Positions 12,079 through 20,629 of a DNA stretch of 34,326 bases are shown here, in pieces (the first letter of the stretch is position 1; each line of letters begins with the position of its first letter). Under the pieces are notes generated by a model. The model was not told where the DNA came from. It did not search any database and saw only the letters and a program-made list of their open reading frames with translations. This DNA is from Deltaproteobacteria bacterium. GTDB lineage: Bacteria > Desulfobacterota > DSM-4660 > Desulfatiglandales > Desulfatiglandaceae. A program made the translations under genes and the position numbers. The stretch is taken from contig QMLZ01000008.1 in assembly GCA_003646995.1 (NCBI GenBank), positions 1 through 34,326 of the forward strand. The letters are read 5' to 3'.

Positions 12079-12165
12079 TTATGCCAACCCGCGTTCGAGG
12101 TGCCCAAAGAGCTTTGTTCCTCGGTTATGGTTTGCGAACATTGTCCACTGGGAGTCCGCACTCAT
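12079..12165 (-). CDS. Putative 28-residue leader/coupling peptide between ribD and ribE
   Basis: An ATG at 12165 opens a frame of 28 codons ending in TAA at 12079. It is preceded by GAAGGAGA, with AAGGAG seven bases before the ATG, one of the best ribosome binding sites in the window, and begins MSADSQWTMF. The frame lies 14 bases after the ribD stop and ends eight bases before the ribE ATG, in a different frame from both. The peptide has no membrane segment and no motif I recognise. Either it is a real microprotein, or its translation mainly serves to bring ribosomes to ribE. It could also be chance; the strong ribosome binding site and exact fit in the gap argue against that. Confidence 0.45.
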   Translation of the reverse strand: MSADSQWTMFANHNRGTKLFGHLERGLA

Positions 12166-12179
12166 TGTCTATCTCCTTC

Positions 12180-13313
12180 TTACCCCGTACCTCGGCCAGC
12201 TTCATAATCAGGATACGCGACAACCATTATGTCTTGATCAAATTTGCGTAGCCTCAAATCCCTTAACGGCAAACCGCCGTCAATTCTGGCAGGCCCACGA
12301 CCCGTGCACATGGGTAAGCCATCTCCTCCTCTCAAGAGCCTAGGAGCCAGGAAAATATAAAATTTATCAACAAGCTTTCCCGATATCAAGGAATGATTCA
12401 ACCTCGCCCCTCCCTCTACCATCAAGGTCATAATCTCTTTCCCACCCAATATGTCCATCAGTGCGCTCAGGTCGACCATGCCCTTTCTCATTGGAGACTT
12501 AACAATCTCTACCCCCATCTTTTTGAGTTTATCCATCTTTGGGGAGTCTTTGCACCTTGAACCGACAACAACCATCACCGGCCCCTCGTTTGTGGTTTTG
12601 AAAATCCTCGCATTTATGGGGCTTCGCAGATTACTGTCTAAAATAACACGCAAGGGCTGACGAGATTGCTTAATCCCATTTCTTGCGGTGAGCAAGGGAT
12701 TGTCCTTGATAACCGTGCCTACACCGACCATAACGGCATCCGCGCCTTGTCTAAGTCGGTGGACAAATCCACGCGAAGCCGACCCTGTGATCCACTTAGA
12801 ATGCCCGGTTCTGGTTGCCATCCATCCATCTAGTGTCAGGGCACACTTCAGAAGTACAAAGGGCCTCCCCGTTTGCACATACTTTATATATGACTCATTA
12901 ATACGCCTGCACTCCTCCTCCAGAATGCCCACTTTCACCTCGATCCCCTGTGCGGACAGGTACTTGCATCCCCCCCCCTTCACATTGGGGTTTGGGTCCT
13001 TCATTCCCACCACCACGCGACTGATTCCAGACCTAATAATAGCAACCGTGCACGGAGGTGTGCGACCGTAGTGATTGCAAGGCTCCAGTGTCACATAGAG
13101 GGTGCAGCCCTCTGCCTTATACCCCAGCTTCTCTAGGGCACTAATTTCTGCGTGCGGTCCCCCTACCTTCTTGTGGTATCCCTTGGCTATGACTTCTCCC
13201 TTGCGAACTATGACGGCCCCCACCACCGGGTTGGGTGAGGTTCTGCCCACTCCTTTGCGGGCTTCGGTCAGTGCCATCCTCATGAATCTGGTGTCTAACT
13301 CCTCGGGATCCAT
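12180..13313 (-). CDS. ribD: Bifunctional diaminohydroxyphosphoribosylaminopyrimidine deaminase / 5-amino-6-(5-phosphoribosylamino)uracil reductase
   Basis: Carries out the second and third steps of the pyrimidine branch of riboflavin synthesis. The N-terminal cytidine-deaminase-like domain (about 1-145) shows SPNPVVGAVIV, the zinc motif HAE (His54, Glu56) and PCNHYGRTPPC (Cys79, Cys88). The C-terminal DHFR-like reductase domain begins RPFVLLKCALTLDGWMATR and contains LMVEGGARLNHSLI and RLLRGGDGLP. Length 377 is normal. The ATG at 13313 lies 15 bases after nrdR, leaving no room for an FMN riboswitch, so the rib genes appear to be transcribed with nrdR and the genes before it. Confidence 0.97.
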   Translation of the reverse strand: MDPEELDTRFMRMALTEARKGVGRTSPNPVVGAVIVRKGEVIAKGYHKKVGGPHAEISALEKLGYKAEGCTLYVTLEPCNHYGRTPPCTVAIIRSGISRVVVGMKDPNPNVKGGGCKYLSAQGIEVKVGILEEECRRINESYIKYVQTGRPFVLLKCALTLDGWMATRTGHSKWITGSASRGFVHRLRQGADAVMVGVGTVIKDNPLLTARNGIKQSRQPLRVILDSNLRSPINARIFKTTNEGPVMVVVGSRCKDSPKMDKLKKMGVEIVKSPMRKGMVDLSALMDILGGKEIMTLMVEGGARLNHSLISGKLVDKFYIFLAPRLLRGGDGLPMCTGRGPARIDGGLPLRDLRLRKFDQDIMVVAYPDYEAGRGTG

Positions 13314-13328
13314 TTCTTGTTTGCGGCC

Positions 13329-13802
13329 TCAGGATTTAGTATTTTCTTTCCTGGCCTTGAGAATTTCTTCCAGTTCGGTCATAAATTCATTTATGTCTTT
13401 GAATTGTCGATACACCGACGCAAACCGCACGTAAGCCACTTCGTCCCACTCTCTGAGGGTATTTATGACCATCTCCCCTATTTCCGTGCTCTCTATCTCT
13501 TTCTTTCCCTGATCTTGAAAATGTGATTCCAGCGAGTCCACAAACTCCTCTATCTGAGTCATGCTTATGGGCCGCTTCTGGCATGCCTTCCTTATGCCCG
13601 AGATTATCTTATCGCGATTGAATGGCTCCCGCCTCCCATCTCTTTTCACTACCATAGGCAGAGTTTCTTCCAGTTTTTCGTACGTGGTAAACCTTTTCCC
13701 GCATTCCAGGCACTCCCTGCGTCTCCTGATCATTCTGCCATCCTTGCTAAGGCGGGAGTCAATGACGCGGTTATTAATCTGGGAACAGTATGGACATCTC
13801 AC
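13329..13802 (-). CDS. nrdR: Transcriptional repressor NrdR
   Basis: A nucleotide-sensing repressor of ribonucleotide reductase genes. The 157 residues have a zinc ribbon at the N-terminus (Cys3, Cys6, Cys31, Cys34; [17 protein letters not shown]) and an ATP-cone domain beginning [21 protein letters not shown]. The start codon is GTG at 13802, overlapping the deaminase stop as GTGA, so translation is probably coupled. The end carries a short basic/acidic tail ([14 protein letters not shown]). Placement beside a dCMP deaminase and glyA groups it with deoxynucleotide supply. Its DNA target (NrdR boxes) would lie upstream of nrd genes, which are not in this window. Confidence 0.97.
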   Translation of the reverse strand: MRCPYCSQINNRVIDSRLSKDGRMIRRRRECLECGKRFTTYEKLEETLPMVVKRDGRREPFNRDKIISGIRKACQKRPISMTQIEEFVDSLESHFQDQGKKEIESTEIGEMVINTLREWDEVAYVRFASVYRQFKDINEFMTELEEILKARKENTKS

Positions 13803-14245
13803 GGCTTCACCCTCTCAAGCTCTATGCCCGCCTCTTCAAGCATTTGGGCAGCTAGGGGATCATCATAACCTTCCTCGTACACGATTTTCTTTATGCCCGC
13901 ATTGATCAGCATCTTTGAACAAATTACACAAGGGCGATTGGTACAGTACAGAGTAGCGCCGGCAATTGAAATCCCATGGTATGCAGCTTGAATAATCGCA
14001 TTTTGCTCGGCATGCAGCCCCCTGCACAGCTCGTGGCGGGTGCCTGAAGGAATGGAAGCATTCTTTCTCAGGCATCCTACTTCTTCACAGTGCTTCAGCC
14101 CAGCAGGCGCTCCATTATATCCAGTTGCAAGTATTCTCTTATCCTTCACGATCACAGCGCCCACGTGGCGCCTCAAACACGTGGAGCGCTGGGCCACCAT
14201 CCTTGCAATAGACATGAAATAATCTGTCCACGACGGCCTCGGCAC
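13799..14245 (-). CDS. Deoxycytidylate (dCMP) deaminase family protein
   Basis: Converts dCMP to dUMP, the substrate for thymidylate synthase. The 148-residue protein has the zinc-dependent deaminase motif: [12 protein letters not shown] (His78, catalytic Glu80) and [16 protein letters not shown] (Cys106, Cys109). The insert region ([23 protein letters not shown]) carries additional cysteines and the arginine seen in dCMP deaminases and ComEB. The start is GTG at 14245 with AAGGAGG four bases upstream. It follows glyA after 27 bases and overlaps nrdR. glyA makes the methylene-THF used by thymidylate synthase, so the three genes form a coherent dTMP-supply group. A related late-competence ComEB role is possible, but dCMP deaminase is the simpler reading. 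Confidence 0.93.
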   Translation of the reverse strand: MPRPSWTDYFMSIARMVAQRSTCLRRHVGAVIVKDKRILATGYNGAPAGLKHCEEVGCLRKNASIPSGTRHELCRGLHAEQNAIIQAAYHGISIAGATLYCTNRPCVICSKMLINAGIKKIVYEEGYDDPLAAQMLEEAGIELERVKP

Positions 14246-14272
14246 GGCGCCTCCTTTTCTCTCTACCCAGAT

Positions 14273-15526
14273 CTAGCTTGACTCAAACGAGGAATAAATT
14301 GGAAACGATTTACAAATCTCTTGTACCTCACTCCTAGCCTTTGCAAGAGTGCCTTCATCCTTCGGTCTATCCAAAACCCTTTTAATGATTCCAGCAATTA
14401 TCTTCATTTCCGTTTCCATGAGTCCTCGGGTGGTCAAGGCCGGGGTGCCGAGCCGAAGGCCGCTTGTGACCTTGGGCCCTCTCTTGTCAAAAGGAACGGC
14501 ATTCTTATTTGCCACGATTCCTACCTGGCCAAGAGCTTGCTCAGCTTCCAATCCCGAGATACCAAACTCACTCAGATCAATGAGCACAAGATGAGTATCT
14601 GTTCCCTTTGTTACTAGCTTAAACCCTTTGTTCGCTAGTTCCTGGGCAAGGGCCTTTGCATTGCGAATAACCTGTTCTTGGTACTCCCCGAAGCTCGGCT
14701 CAAGCGCCTCTCCAAAAGCCACAGCTTTGGCTGCAATCACATGCATTAAGGGCCCGCCCTGGACCCCGGGAAATACCCCTTTATCAAGCTTTGTCCCGTA
14801 CACTTCTTCTGCTAGTATGATTCCTCCTCGCGGACCCCTTAAGGTCTTATGGGTGGTACTTGTAATGAAATCAGCTAGTCCCACAGGACTGGGATGAAGA
14901 CCGGTAGCCACGAGTCCGGCGATATGGGCCATGTCAACCAGCAAGTAGGCCCCACATTGATTGGCAATTTCCTTGAACTTGTGAAAGTCTATTATCCTAG
15001 GATAGGCGCTGGCACCTGCTATTATCATTTTGGGCTTGTGGGCCATTGCCAGGTCTCGCACCTGATCGTAGTCAATCAGGTGGGTCTCTGGGTTTACTCC
15101 ATAACTGATTGTACGAAATATCTTCCCTGAAAAATTAACCGGGCTTCCGTGGGTAAGGTGGCCGCCATGGGATAACTCCATCCCGAGAATTAGATCCCCA
15201 GGCTCAAGGAAGCTCAAATACACAGCCATGTTGGCCTGCGAACCCGAATGGGGCTGAACATTCACATACTGGGCCTGAAACAATTTCCTCGCCCTTTCAA
15301 CTGCAAGTCGCTCCACCACATCCACATAATCGCATCCGCCGTAATATCGTGCGCCCGGATATCCCTCTGCGTATTTATTGGTCATTACGCTGGATTGGGC
15401 CTCCATCACTGCGCGGCTGGCATAGTTTTCAGACGCAATCATTACAAGAGAGTCCACCTCTCTCTTGAGTTCCAATTGAATCGCCGCATAGACTTCTGAA
15501 TCCACCTCTTTTAAGTGCTTCTCCAC
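14273..15526 (-). CDS. glyA: Serine hydroxymethyltransferase
   Basis: A PLP enzyme that interconverts serine and glycine while making 5,10-methylene-tetrahydrofolate. The 417-residue sequence carries [14 protein letters not shown] near the N-terminus, [14 protein letters not shown], the tetrahydrofolate and PLP region [20 protein letters not shown], and the Schiff-base lysine in [14 protein letters not shown] (Lys227). GTPALTTRG occurs near the end. The ATG at 15526 comes 14 bases after rpiB. The rpiB-glyA-deaminase-nrdR order is common in Desulfobacterota and other bacteria. No unusual feature was seen; length and motifs are standard. Confidence 0.98.
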   Translation of the reverse strand: MEKHLKEVDSEVYAAIQLELKREVDSLVMIASENYASRAVMEAQSSVMTNKYAEGYPGARYYGGCDYVDVVERLAVERARKLFQAQYVNVQPHSGSQANMAVYLSFLEPGDLILGMELSHGGHLTHGSPVNFSGKIFRTISYGVNPETHLIDYDQVRDLAMAHKPKMIIAGASAYPRIIDFHKFKEIANQCGAYLLVDMAHIAGLVATGLHPSPVGLADFITSTTHKTLRGPRGGIILAEEVYGTKLDKGVFPGVQGGPLMHVIAAKAVAFGEALEPSFGEYQEQVIRNAKALAQELANKGFKLVTKGTDTHLVLIDLSEFGISGLEAEQALGQVGIVANKNAVPFDKRGPKVTSGLRLGTPALTTRGLMETEMKIIAGIIKRVLDRPKDEGTLAKARSEVQEICKSFPIYSSFESS

Positions 15527-15540
15527 CTTTCAGGCTCCGC

Positions 15541-15969
15541 TCAATCTATCTGATCCAACCTTCTCTGGTGCCGACCACCCTCAAACGGTGTGGTTAGAAA
15601 TTCCCGAACCATCTCTTGAGCTAAGGTCACCCCTATTATTCGGCCGCCCATGGCCAATATATTTGCGTCATTGTGCTGCCGGCTCAACCTAGCGGTGAGA
15701 ATGTTGTGACACAGTGCAGCACGCACTCCCTTATGCCTATTTGCCACAATGCTCATCCCGATCCCGGTTCCACAAACCAGTATTCCATATGAAAACTCGC
15801 CCTGAGCTATGGCCTCAGCTACCTTGTGAGCCACTAGGGGATAATCCGCAGATTCCCTGCTGAAGACTCCCGCGTCCTCCACATCATGACCTAGTTGTGT
15901 CTTAATAAACGATTTAACCTCTTCTTTGAGGTCATACCCTGCATGGTCTGAGCCCACGATAACTTTCAT
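15541..15969 (-). CDS. rpiB: Ribose-5-phosphate isomerase B
   Basis: Interconverts ribose 5-phosphate and ribulose 5-phosphate in the pentose phosphate pathway. The ribulose 5-phosphate product also feeds RibB further along the same strand. The 142 residues begin MKVIVGSDHAGYDLKEEVKS, with Asp8-His9, followed by the active-site Cys66 in LVCGTGIGMSIVANRHKGVRA and the CHNILTARLSRQHNDANIL stretch. RpiB normally has about 145 residues, so it is complete. It is separated from the upstream fabF by 148 bases, the largest gap in the run, in which I see no gene; a fresh promoter there is possible but none was recognised. Confidence 0.96.
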   Translation of the reverse strand: MKVIVGSDHAGYDLKEEVKSFIKTQLGHDVEDAGVFSRESADYPLVAHKVAEAIAQGEFSYGILVCGTGIGMSIVANRHKGVRAALCHNILTARLSRQHNDANILAMGGRIIGVTLAQEMVREFLTTPFEGGRHQRRLDQID

Positions 15970-16117
15970 ACTCTTACCGGCTACCTTTCTGAATTTACCG
16001 CTCTACCTCCAGACCTAGACCACTGACTGCATCCCGCACACGCTGCGTCCCGGCAAAAACTGGCTGGGAGCAGCTTGCCCTTATCCGTTATTGGGCTTTT
16101 TGACTCAGCCGGACCGA

Positions 16118-17359
16118 CTAAGACTCAAATGCCTTGAAGGCAAGGCACGCGTTGGTTCCACCGAATCCAAAAGAATTAGACAAAGCGACCCTTACATTGG
16201 CCTTGCGCGCCTCATTGGGCACATAGTCCAGATCACATTCCGGATCCGGAGTCTCATAGTTGATGGTAGGCGGGATTATGCCATGTTTGATGGTCAAGGC
16301 GGTGAATGCCGCCTCAAGGGCCCCGGCTCCACCTAACAGGTGGCCCGTCATAGACTTGGTCGAGCTTATGGCGAGCTTGTAAGCATGATCCCCAAACACA
16401 ACTTTTATAGCCCTGTTCTCCGATAGATCGTTCAGCTTGGTGGATGTCCCATGGGCATTGATATAGTCGACATCTTCCGGAGCGAGACCTGCGTACTGCA
16501 GCGCCATCTTCATGCAACTTATGGCCCCTTCTCCTTCTGGCTCAGGGGCGGAAACGTGATATGCGTCTGCGGAAAGTCCGTATCCAACTATTTCCGCATA
16601 TATCTTCGCACCTCTGTCCAAGGCGTGCTCCAGTTCTTCCAAAATTAATACTGCAGCACCTTCTCCCATTACAAAGCCATCCCGATTTGCTTCAAAGGGC
16701 CGGGATGCCTTCTCCGGCTCATCATTCCTTGTAGACAATGCTCTCATGGAACAAAAACCACCTAAAGCCAACGGCGTTATCACGGCTTCTGAACCACCCG
16801 TAAGCATTGCATCGGCTATCCCCTCGCGAATCACGCGAAATGATTCGCCAATGGCATGGGCACTAGCAGCACATGCCGTTTCAATGGATAGGTTTGGCCC
16901 CTTGGCCCCAAACTCAATTGCAATCTGGCCGGGGGCCATGTTGGCTATCATGCCAGGAATAAAAAACGGGCTGATCCGGCGGGGACCTCTGTCAAGAAGG
17001 ACCTTGTGATAATGCTCCAGCATTTCCAGTCCCCCAAGACCTGACCCCATGATACAACCGACTCTATTGCTATTTGATGAATCGATTTTCAGGCCCGAGT
17101 CTTCCATGGCCATCCGAGCAGAGGCAACGGCATAATGGACAAAAACGTCAAAATGCCTTATCTGCTTCTTGTCCATGAACTCTTCGGAACGGAAGTTCTT
17201 CACCTCTCCCGCGATTCTACTGGGAAATTCCGAGGCATCAAATCTGGTTATGGGGCCTATGCCAGATCTGCCTTTGCACACCATCTCCCAGTTTTCATCT
17301 ACTCCTACTCCAAGCGGGGACACCATTCCAAGGCCTGTTATCACGACTCTCCGGGGCAT
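16118..17359 (-). CDS. fabF: Beta-ketoacyl-ACP synthase II
   Basis: Condenses malonyl-ACP with acyl-ACP in fatty-acid elongation. The 413-residue protein has the thiolase-fold triad: Cys163 in [15 protein letters not shown], His303 in [12 protein letters not shown], and His340 in [16 protein letters not shown]. It starts [20 protein letters not shown], typical for FabF. The ATG at 17359 follows acpP by 59 bases, the usual acpP-fabF pairing. FabF is chosen over FabB because of length, the exact FabF-like motifs and neighbourhood. It is the only condensing enzyme in this window; FabH is not encoded here. Confidence 0.97.
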   Translation of the reverse strand: MPRRVVITGLGMVSPLGVGVDENWEMVCKGRSGIGPITRFDASEFPSRIAGEVKNFRSEEFMDKKQIRHFDVFVHYAVASARMAMEDSGLKIDSSNSNRVGCIMGSGLGGLEMLEHYHKVLLDRGPRRISPFFIPGMIANMAPGQIAIEFGAKGPNLSIETACAASAHAIGESFRVIREGIADAMLTGGSEAVITPLALGGFCSMRALSTRNDEPEKASRPFEANRDGFVMGEGAAVLILEELEHALDRGAKIYAEIVGYGLSADAYHVSAPEPEGEGAISCMKMALQYAGLAPEDVDYINAHGTSTKLNDLSENRAIKVVFGDHAYKLAISSTKSMTGHLLGGAGALEAAFTALTIKHGIIPPTINYETPDPECDLDYVPNEARKANVRVALSNSFGFGGTNACLAFKAFES

Positions 17360-17418
17360 TCCTTTGCTCCTTTCCTTACAAGCCTCTCGTTACATGTCTT
17401 GGCCCTTTTTACAGTCAC

Positions 17419-17685
<267 letters not shown>

Positions 17686-17772
17686 TTAACTCCTCGTTCA
17701 CCAACACCCTAAAAGCCTAAGCTCATACGCTGGCATTGTGCCTTAGTCAGTGCAGCCGTCGAACCAAGGCCC

Positions 17773-18522
17773 TTACATGTACAACCCGCCATTAGCGTGT
17801 ATTATTTGGCCTGTTAGATAGCTTGAAGACTCGGAACAAAGCCAGTAAATAACCTCAGCCACTTCTTCGGCCTCTCCCATCCTACCCATCGGGATTTGTT
17901 CTAAAAACTTTTCCCTTACCTTTTCTGGCAAGGAGGCTGTCATTTCCGTCTGGATAAAACCGGGGGCCACTGCATTTACCCTGATTCCCCGGGCTGCCAC
18001 TTCCCTGGCCACGGTCTTTGTAAAACCCATTATACCGGCCTTGGAAGCCGAGTAATTTGCCTGGCCGACGTTTCCGATCTGCCCCACCACTGAAGAAACA
18101 TTCACTATACAGCCCGATCGTTGCTTTATCATTTGGCGGATAACCGCGTGAGTACAGTTAAACACGCTTTTGAGGTTGACATTTATGACAGCATCCCAGT
18201 CCTTCTCCTCCATCCTCATTAGTAAGGTATCGCGGGTAATTCCTGCATTGTTAATGAGCACGTCCACTTTGCCAAATTTGTCCAAGACTTCCCTGAAAAA
18301 TTCCTCTACCGGCCCGTATGCTGAAACATCAACCTTGTGGGCCTCAGCCTTTACACCCTTGGCATTCAACAATTCAAGAGTTTCTTCTGCCGCCGACTCG
18401 TCAGGGTCATAGTGCACAAGCACTATCGAGGCTTTCTCTTCGGCAAACTTGAGCGCTACGCTTCGCCCTATTCCTCTTGACCCTCCTGTGATCACAACTG
18501 TCCGCTGCATAATCTCTCCCAT
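17773..18522 (-). CDS. fabG: 3-oxoacyl-ACP reductase FabG
   Basis: NADPH-dependent reduction of beta-ketoacyl-ACP in the fatty-acid cycle. With the ATG at 18522 the protein has 249 residues. The Rossmann motif is TGGSRGIG (12-19), NNAG follows at 91-94, and the catalytic triad is Ser144, Tyr157 and Lys161 (NVSSVVGQIGNVGQANYSASK). The C-terminus WLCSESSSYLTGQIIHANGG is typical of FabG. AAGGAG five bases upstream of 18522 supports this start over ATG 18549, which would overlap plsX, and over ATG 18510. The ribosome binding site abuts the plsX stop, so plsX runs directly into fabG with no fabH or fabD between them. Confidence 0.95.
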   Translation of the reverse strand: MGEIMQRTVVITGGSRGIGRSVALKFAEEKASIVLVHYDPDESAAEETLELLNAKGVKAEAHKVDVSAYGPVEEFFREVLDKFGKVDVLINNAGITRDTLLMRMEEKDWDAVINVNLKSVFNCTHAVIRQMIKQRSGCIVNVSSVVGQIGNVGQANYSASKAGIMGFTKTVAREVAARGIRVNAVAPGFIQTEMTASLPEKVREKFLEQIPMGRMGEAEEVAEVIYWLCSESSSYLTGQIIHANGGLYM

Positions 18523-18532
18523 GTTCTCTCCT

Positions 18533-19525
18533 TCAAGACAATAGTTCATCCAATTGCACTGTCATTTTCTCCACCAGCCTCCTATTTGCATAATCAGAAG
18601 CTAGTTTAATAGCATTCTTAATGGCCCTGGGACTGGATTCACCGTGGCAGACAATAGCTACCCCATTAATTCCAAGTAGGGGAGCACCACCATAGATCTC
18701 ATAGTCCAGCTTGTTTTCAAATCTTTTCAGGGGCCCTGTTGCAAGCCTAGTGGCGACCCGACCAAGCAGAGAAGAACGCAAATCTCGGCGGAGACTTCGT
18801 TTGACACTCTCGGCCATTCCTTCACTGAGCTTCAGAACAATGTTCCCTACAAATCCATCACACACTATTATTTGGACATCCCCCTCAAATACATCCCTGC
18901 CTTCTACGTTACCCACAAAGTTCAGCCTGCTTTTTTCAAAAAGTTCTCTGGCCTGTCTGACCTGCTCGTTACCTTTGGTGCCCTCCTCGCCAATACTCAG
19001 AAGGCCAATCTTCGGCTCTTTCACCCCAAGGCAAGAAGTGGCAAAGGCCCTAGCCATTATTGCGAATTGGAACAAGTGCGAAGGCCTGCAATCCACATTA
19101 GCCCCCACATCAATGACAACCACTGGGCCCTGGTCTCGCGGAAAAACCCCTGCAATTGCGGGCCGATCAACACCCCGCAGTTTTCCAAGGATCAGGACTC
19201 CTGCCGCTACTATGGCGCCTGAATTGCCGGCACTCACCAAGGCTTGGGCCTTACCTTCTCTAACTAAATCAAAGGCCACCCTAATGGAGGCCCTTTTTTT
19301 CTTTCTAACCGCCTTTGACGGCGGCTCATCCATTCCTATCACTTCCTCACTGTGAGCCGTCAAAATGCGGTCCTTTATGCGTCTTTGCCCAAGTATCCTA
19401 TTGAGACGATCCTCGTCTCCCACTAGAATGACAGAGACCCCGAACTCCGTGACGGCCTCAACTGCGCCCTGAACAACCACATCCGGAGCAAAGTCTCCGC
19501 CCATGGCGTCCACGGCCACGAACAT
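18533..19525 (-). CDS. plsX: Phosphate acyltransferase PlsX
   Basis: Makes acyl-phosphate from acyl-ACP for the PlsX/PlsY phospholipid route. The 330-residue protein opens FVAVDAMGGDFAPDVVVQGA, the family signature, and continues with DEPPSKAVRKKKRASIRVAF, SAGNSGAIVAAGVLILG and CDGFVGNIVLKLSEGMAE. It lies one base after the rpmF stop and ten bases before fabG. The rpmF-plsX linkage is among the most conserved in bacteria and ties ribosome and membrane synthesis. Length is standard and no damage is seen. Confidence 0.97.
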   Translation of the reverse strand: MFVAVDAMGGDFAPDVVVQGAVEAVTEFGVSVILVGDEDRLNRILGQRRIKDRILTAHSEEVIGMDEPPSKAVRKKKRASIRVAFDLVREGKAQALVSAGNSGAIVAAGVLILGKLRGVDRPAIAGVFPRDQGPVVVIDVGANVDCRPSHLFQFAIMARAFATSCLGVKEPKIGLLSIGEEGTKGNEQVRQARELFEKSRLNFVGNVEGRDVFEGDVQIIVCDGFVGNIVLKLSEGMAESVKRSLRRDLRSSLLGRVATRLATGPLKRFENKLDYEIYGGAPLLGINGVAIVCHGESSPRAIKNAIKLASDYANRRLVEKMTVQLDELLS

Positions 19526-19526
19526 A

Positions 19527-19709
19527 TCAACTCTCTTCGGTGGCTATTACGACTTTTCCCTTATAGTAGCCACACTCCGGGCATACGCGGTGCGGCAATA
19601 CAGGCTCATGACATTGAGGGCAATAAGATACATTGGGCATCTTCAGGTGATCATGAGCCCTTCTCATATTTCTTTTAGATTTGGATTTCTTTTTCTTTGG
19701 TACAGCCAT
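19527..19709 (-). CDS. rpmF: 50S ribosomal protein L32
   Basis: A 60-residue basic ribosomal protein. [20 protein letters not shown] is the standard start, and a complete zinc ribbon follows: Cys30 and Cys33 (YCPQC), Cys43 and Cys46 (VCPEC). This is the zinc-binding form of L32 rather than the cysteine-free paralogue found in some zinc-limited bacteria. It sits between yceD (20-base gap) and plsX (1-base gap), its normal position. Confidence 0.97.
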   Translation of the reverse strand: MAVPKKKKSKSKRNMRRAHDHLKMPNVSYCPQCHEPVLPHRVCPECGYYKGKVVIATEES

Positions 19710-19729
19710 TTTTCTCTAGCAACTCCCTC

Positions 19730-20254
19730 TCACAAAAGTTTTCTAAGCTCCTGAAATGCCGGGTGGCCTTGTATCACGTGGCAAGAGCATTTTTCCTTGT
19801 TTCTGTTCACTCCGCAGGTAGGGCAAAGACCTAAGCAGTCTTCCTTACATAAGGTCTTCATAGGTATCGATAGATAGATTTGCTCCTTAATAATATGTTC
19901 AAGCTCCACTATCTGCCCCGGTACCAAGTCCACCCCCATTTCCTCGTCAGCCAGCTCAACTTCTTCGTCCATTATTCGCTCATTAGACAACGGCTCCAAA
20001 AACAAATGGAAGTCCGCTGTCAGCTCCCTGGCATAGAGGTCCAAACACCTGTCACATTGGAGCATCAGCGTGGTTTTCAATTCCCCTCTCACCATAAACC
20101 TTTTTCCGATTTTCTCTATGGTGAGCCTTGCGTATACCGGTTCATATAATCCCCTGATCTGGTCGTTGGGGACATCCTGTAGCCACCATTCCTCCGGAAG
20201 ATGAAGGTAATAGGTTTTGGGCTCTTGTTGAATCTGTGAAAGATCGACTAACAT
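19730..20254 (-). CDS. yceD: YceD/DUF177 family protein
   Basis: A 174-residue protein of the family linked in E. coli and plants to 23S rRNA accumulation or processing. Its signature is the paired cysteines LQCDRCLDLYARELTADFHL (Cys67, Cys70) and a C-terminal cysteine cluster CKEDCLGLCPTCGVNRNKEKCSC (Cys136 to Cys158), which probably binds zinc. It precedes rpmF, the almost universal arrangement for this family. The ATG at 20254 has no clear ribosome binding site, and a small hairpin lies 9-22 bases upstream. It is the first gene after a strong minus-strand promoter, so the long run of genes seems to start here. Confidence 0.9.
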   Translation of the reverse strand: MLVDLSQIQQEPKTYYLHLPEEWWLQDVPNDQIRGLYEPVYARLTIEKIGKRFMVRGELKTTLMLQCDRCLDLYARELTADFHLFLEPLSNERIMDEEVELADEEMGVDLVPGQIVELEHIIKEQIYLSIPMKTLCKEDCLGLCPTCGVNRNKEKCSCHVIQGHPAFQELRKLL

Positions 20255-20262
20255 TTATTTAT

Positions 20263-20276
20263 CCGGCACTGGCCGG
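20263..20276 (-). promoter_or_regulatory. Small hairpin just upstream of the yceD start
   Basis: CCGGC (20263-20267) and GCCGG (20272-20276) form a 5-base-pair stem with a 4-base loop, ending nine bases before the yceD ATG at 20254. The purine-rich GGAAAGGG lies just upstream of the stem in the leader. The stem could affect ribosome access to a start that lacks a normal binding site. It is short, so this is a weak call. Confidence 0.3.
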
Positions 20277-20357
20277 CACCCTTTCCCGGCTAGATATAAA
20301 GCGTATGCTCCATAAAAAACCCGCTTACTGTATACGAGAATCCTAAGTAAAGGACTT

Positions 20358-20385
20358 ACTATAAGCCAAGTTAGCCATATGTCAA
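20358..20385 (-). promoter_or_regulatory. Sigma70-type promoter of the yceD-rpmF-plsX-fab run
   Basis: Read on the minus strand, TTGACA (20385-20380) and TATAGT (20363-20358) are separated by 16 bases: a perfect -35 and a 5-of-6 -10. Transcription would begin near 20351, giving a leader of about 97 bases before yceD. The spacer contains GGCTAA, which recurs at the divergent promoter. This is the best promoter for the long minus-strand gene run. Confidence 0.75.
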
Positions 20386-20520
20386 GCACTTTCAACCAAG
20401 CCAAAGCAATTGTGCAGGTGTCAAATATCTCTTGCTGGTCTTTTCAACCGGAGGCTTTTTAGAATAAAATACAATCTGCTGTCAAATTTACCTCAATTTA
20501 GTAAAACTTCTCTTTTTTTA

Positions 20521-20550
20521 TTGACACTTAACGGCCTTATCGGCTAATAT
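20521..20550 (+). promoter_or_regulatory. Sigma70-type promoter of the orphan gene at 20630
   Basis: TTGACA at 20521-20526 and TAATAT at 20545-20550 are separated by 18 bases. The start would be near 20557, about 73 bases before the ATG. The -10 overlaps the left arm of an inverted repeat (20541-20574), so this promoter may be under protein or structural control. Confidence 0.65.
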
Positions 20551-20574
20551 TTAGTATATTTCGTGAGTTAGCCG
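20541..20574. repeat. Inverted repeat CGGCTAA/TTAGCCG across the -10 of the orphan promoter
   Basis: CGGCTAA at 20541-20547 and TTAGCCG at 20568-20574 are perfect 7-base complements with a 20-base spacer. Centre-to-centre distance is 27 bases, between two and three helical turns. The left arm overlaps the -10 box, and the right arm falls in the early transcript. A third related site (TTAGCC, 20371-20376) lies in the spacer of the divergent promoter. Confidence 0.45.
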
Positions 20575-20629
20575 GTGTTGTGAACTTGTCCGGACAGTTC
20601 CGCTGGATTAAAGGCTTTTGGGGTAAGAA

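Larger units (their letters stand above)
20255..20629. other. 375-base divergent intergenic region with two promoters
   Basis: This is the only gene-free stretch over 300 bases. It separates yceD (minus) from the orphan gene at 20630 (plus). It carries one sigma70-like promoter on each strand, a short hairpin before yceD, a T6 run in the presumed yceD leader (A-run at 20314-20319) and an AT-rich middle (about 20440-20520). GGCTAA or its complement occurs three times, in or beside the two promoters. No tRNA, riboswitch or further ORF was recognised. Confidence 0.8.

Noticed and set aside
11979..12161. 60-codon minus-strand frame across the ribD-ribE gap
   Set aside because: It overlaps the better ATG ORF and ribE, starts at GTG, and has no properly spaced ribosome binding site.
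13314..13328. FMN riboswitch before ribD
   Set aside because: Only 15 bases separate nrdR and ribD, and no RFN-type conserved sequence was seen anywhere in the cluster.
15970..16117. Small gene or promoter in the 148-base fabF-rpiB gap
   Set aside because: Only very short frames with poor starts and a 4-base-pair GCTG/CAGC stem were found.
18711..19355. 214-codon plus-strand frame
   Set aside because: It is antisense to plsX and Ser/Pro/Thr-rich, which is typical of a shadow of the real gene.
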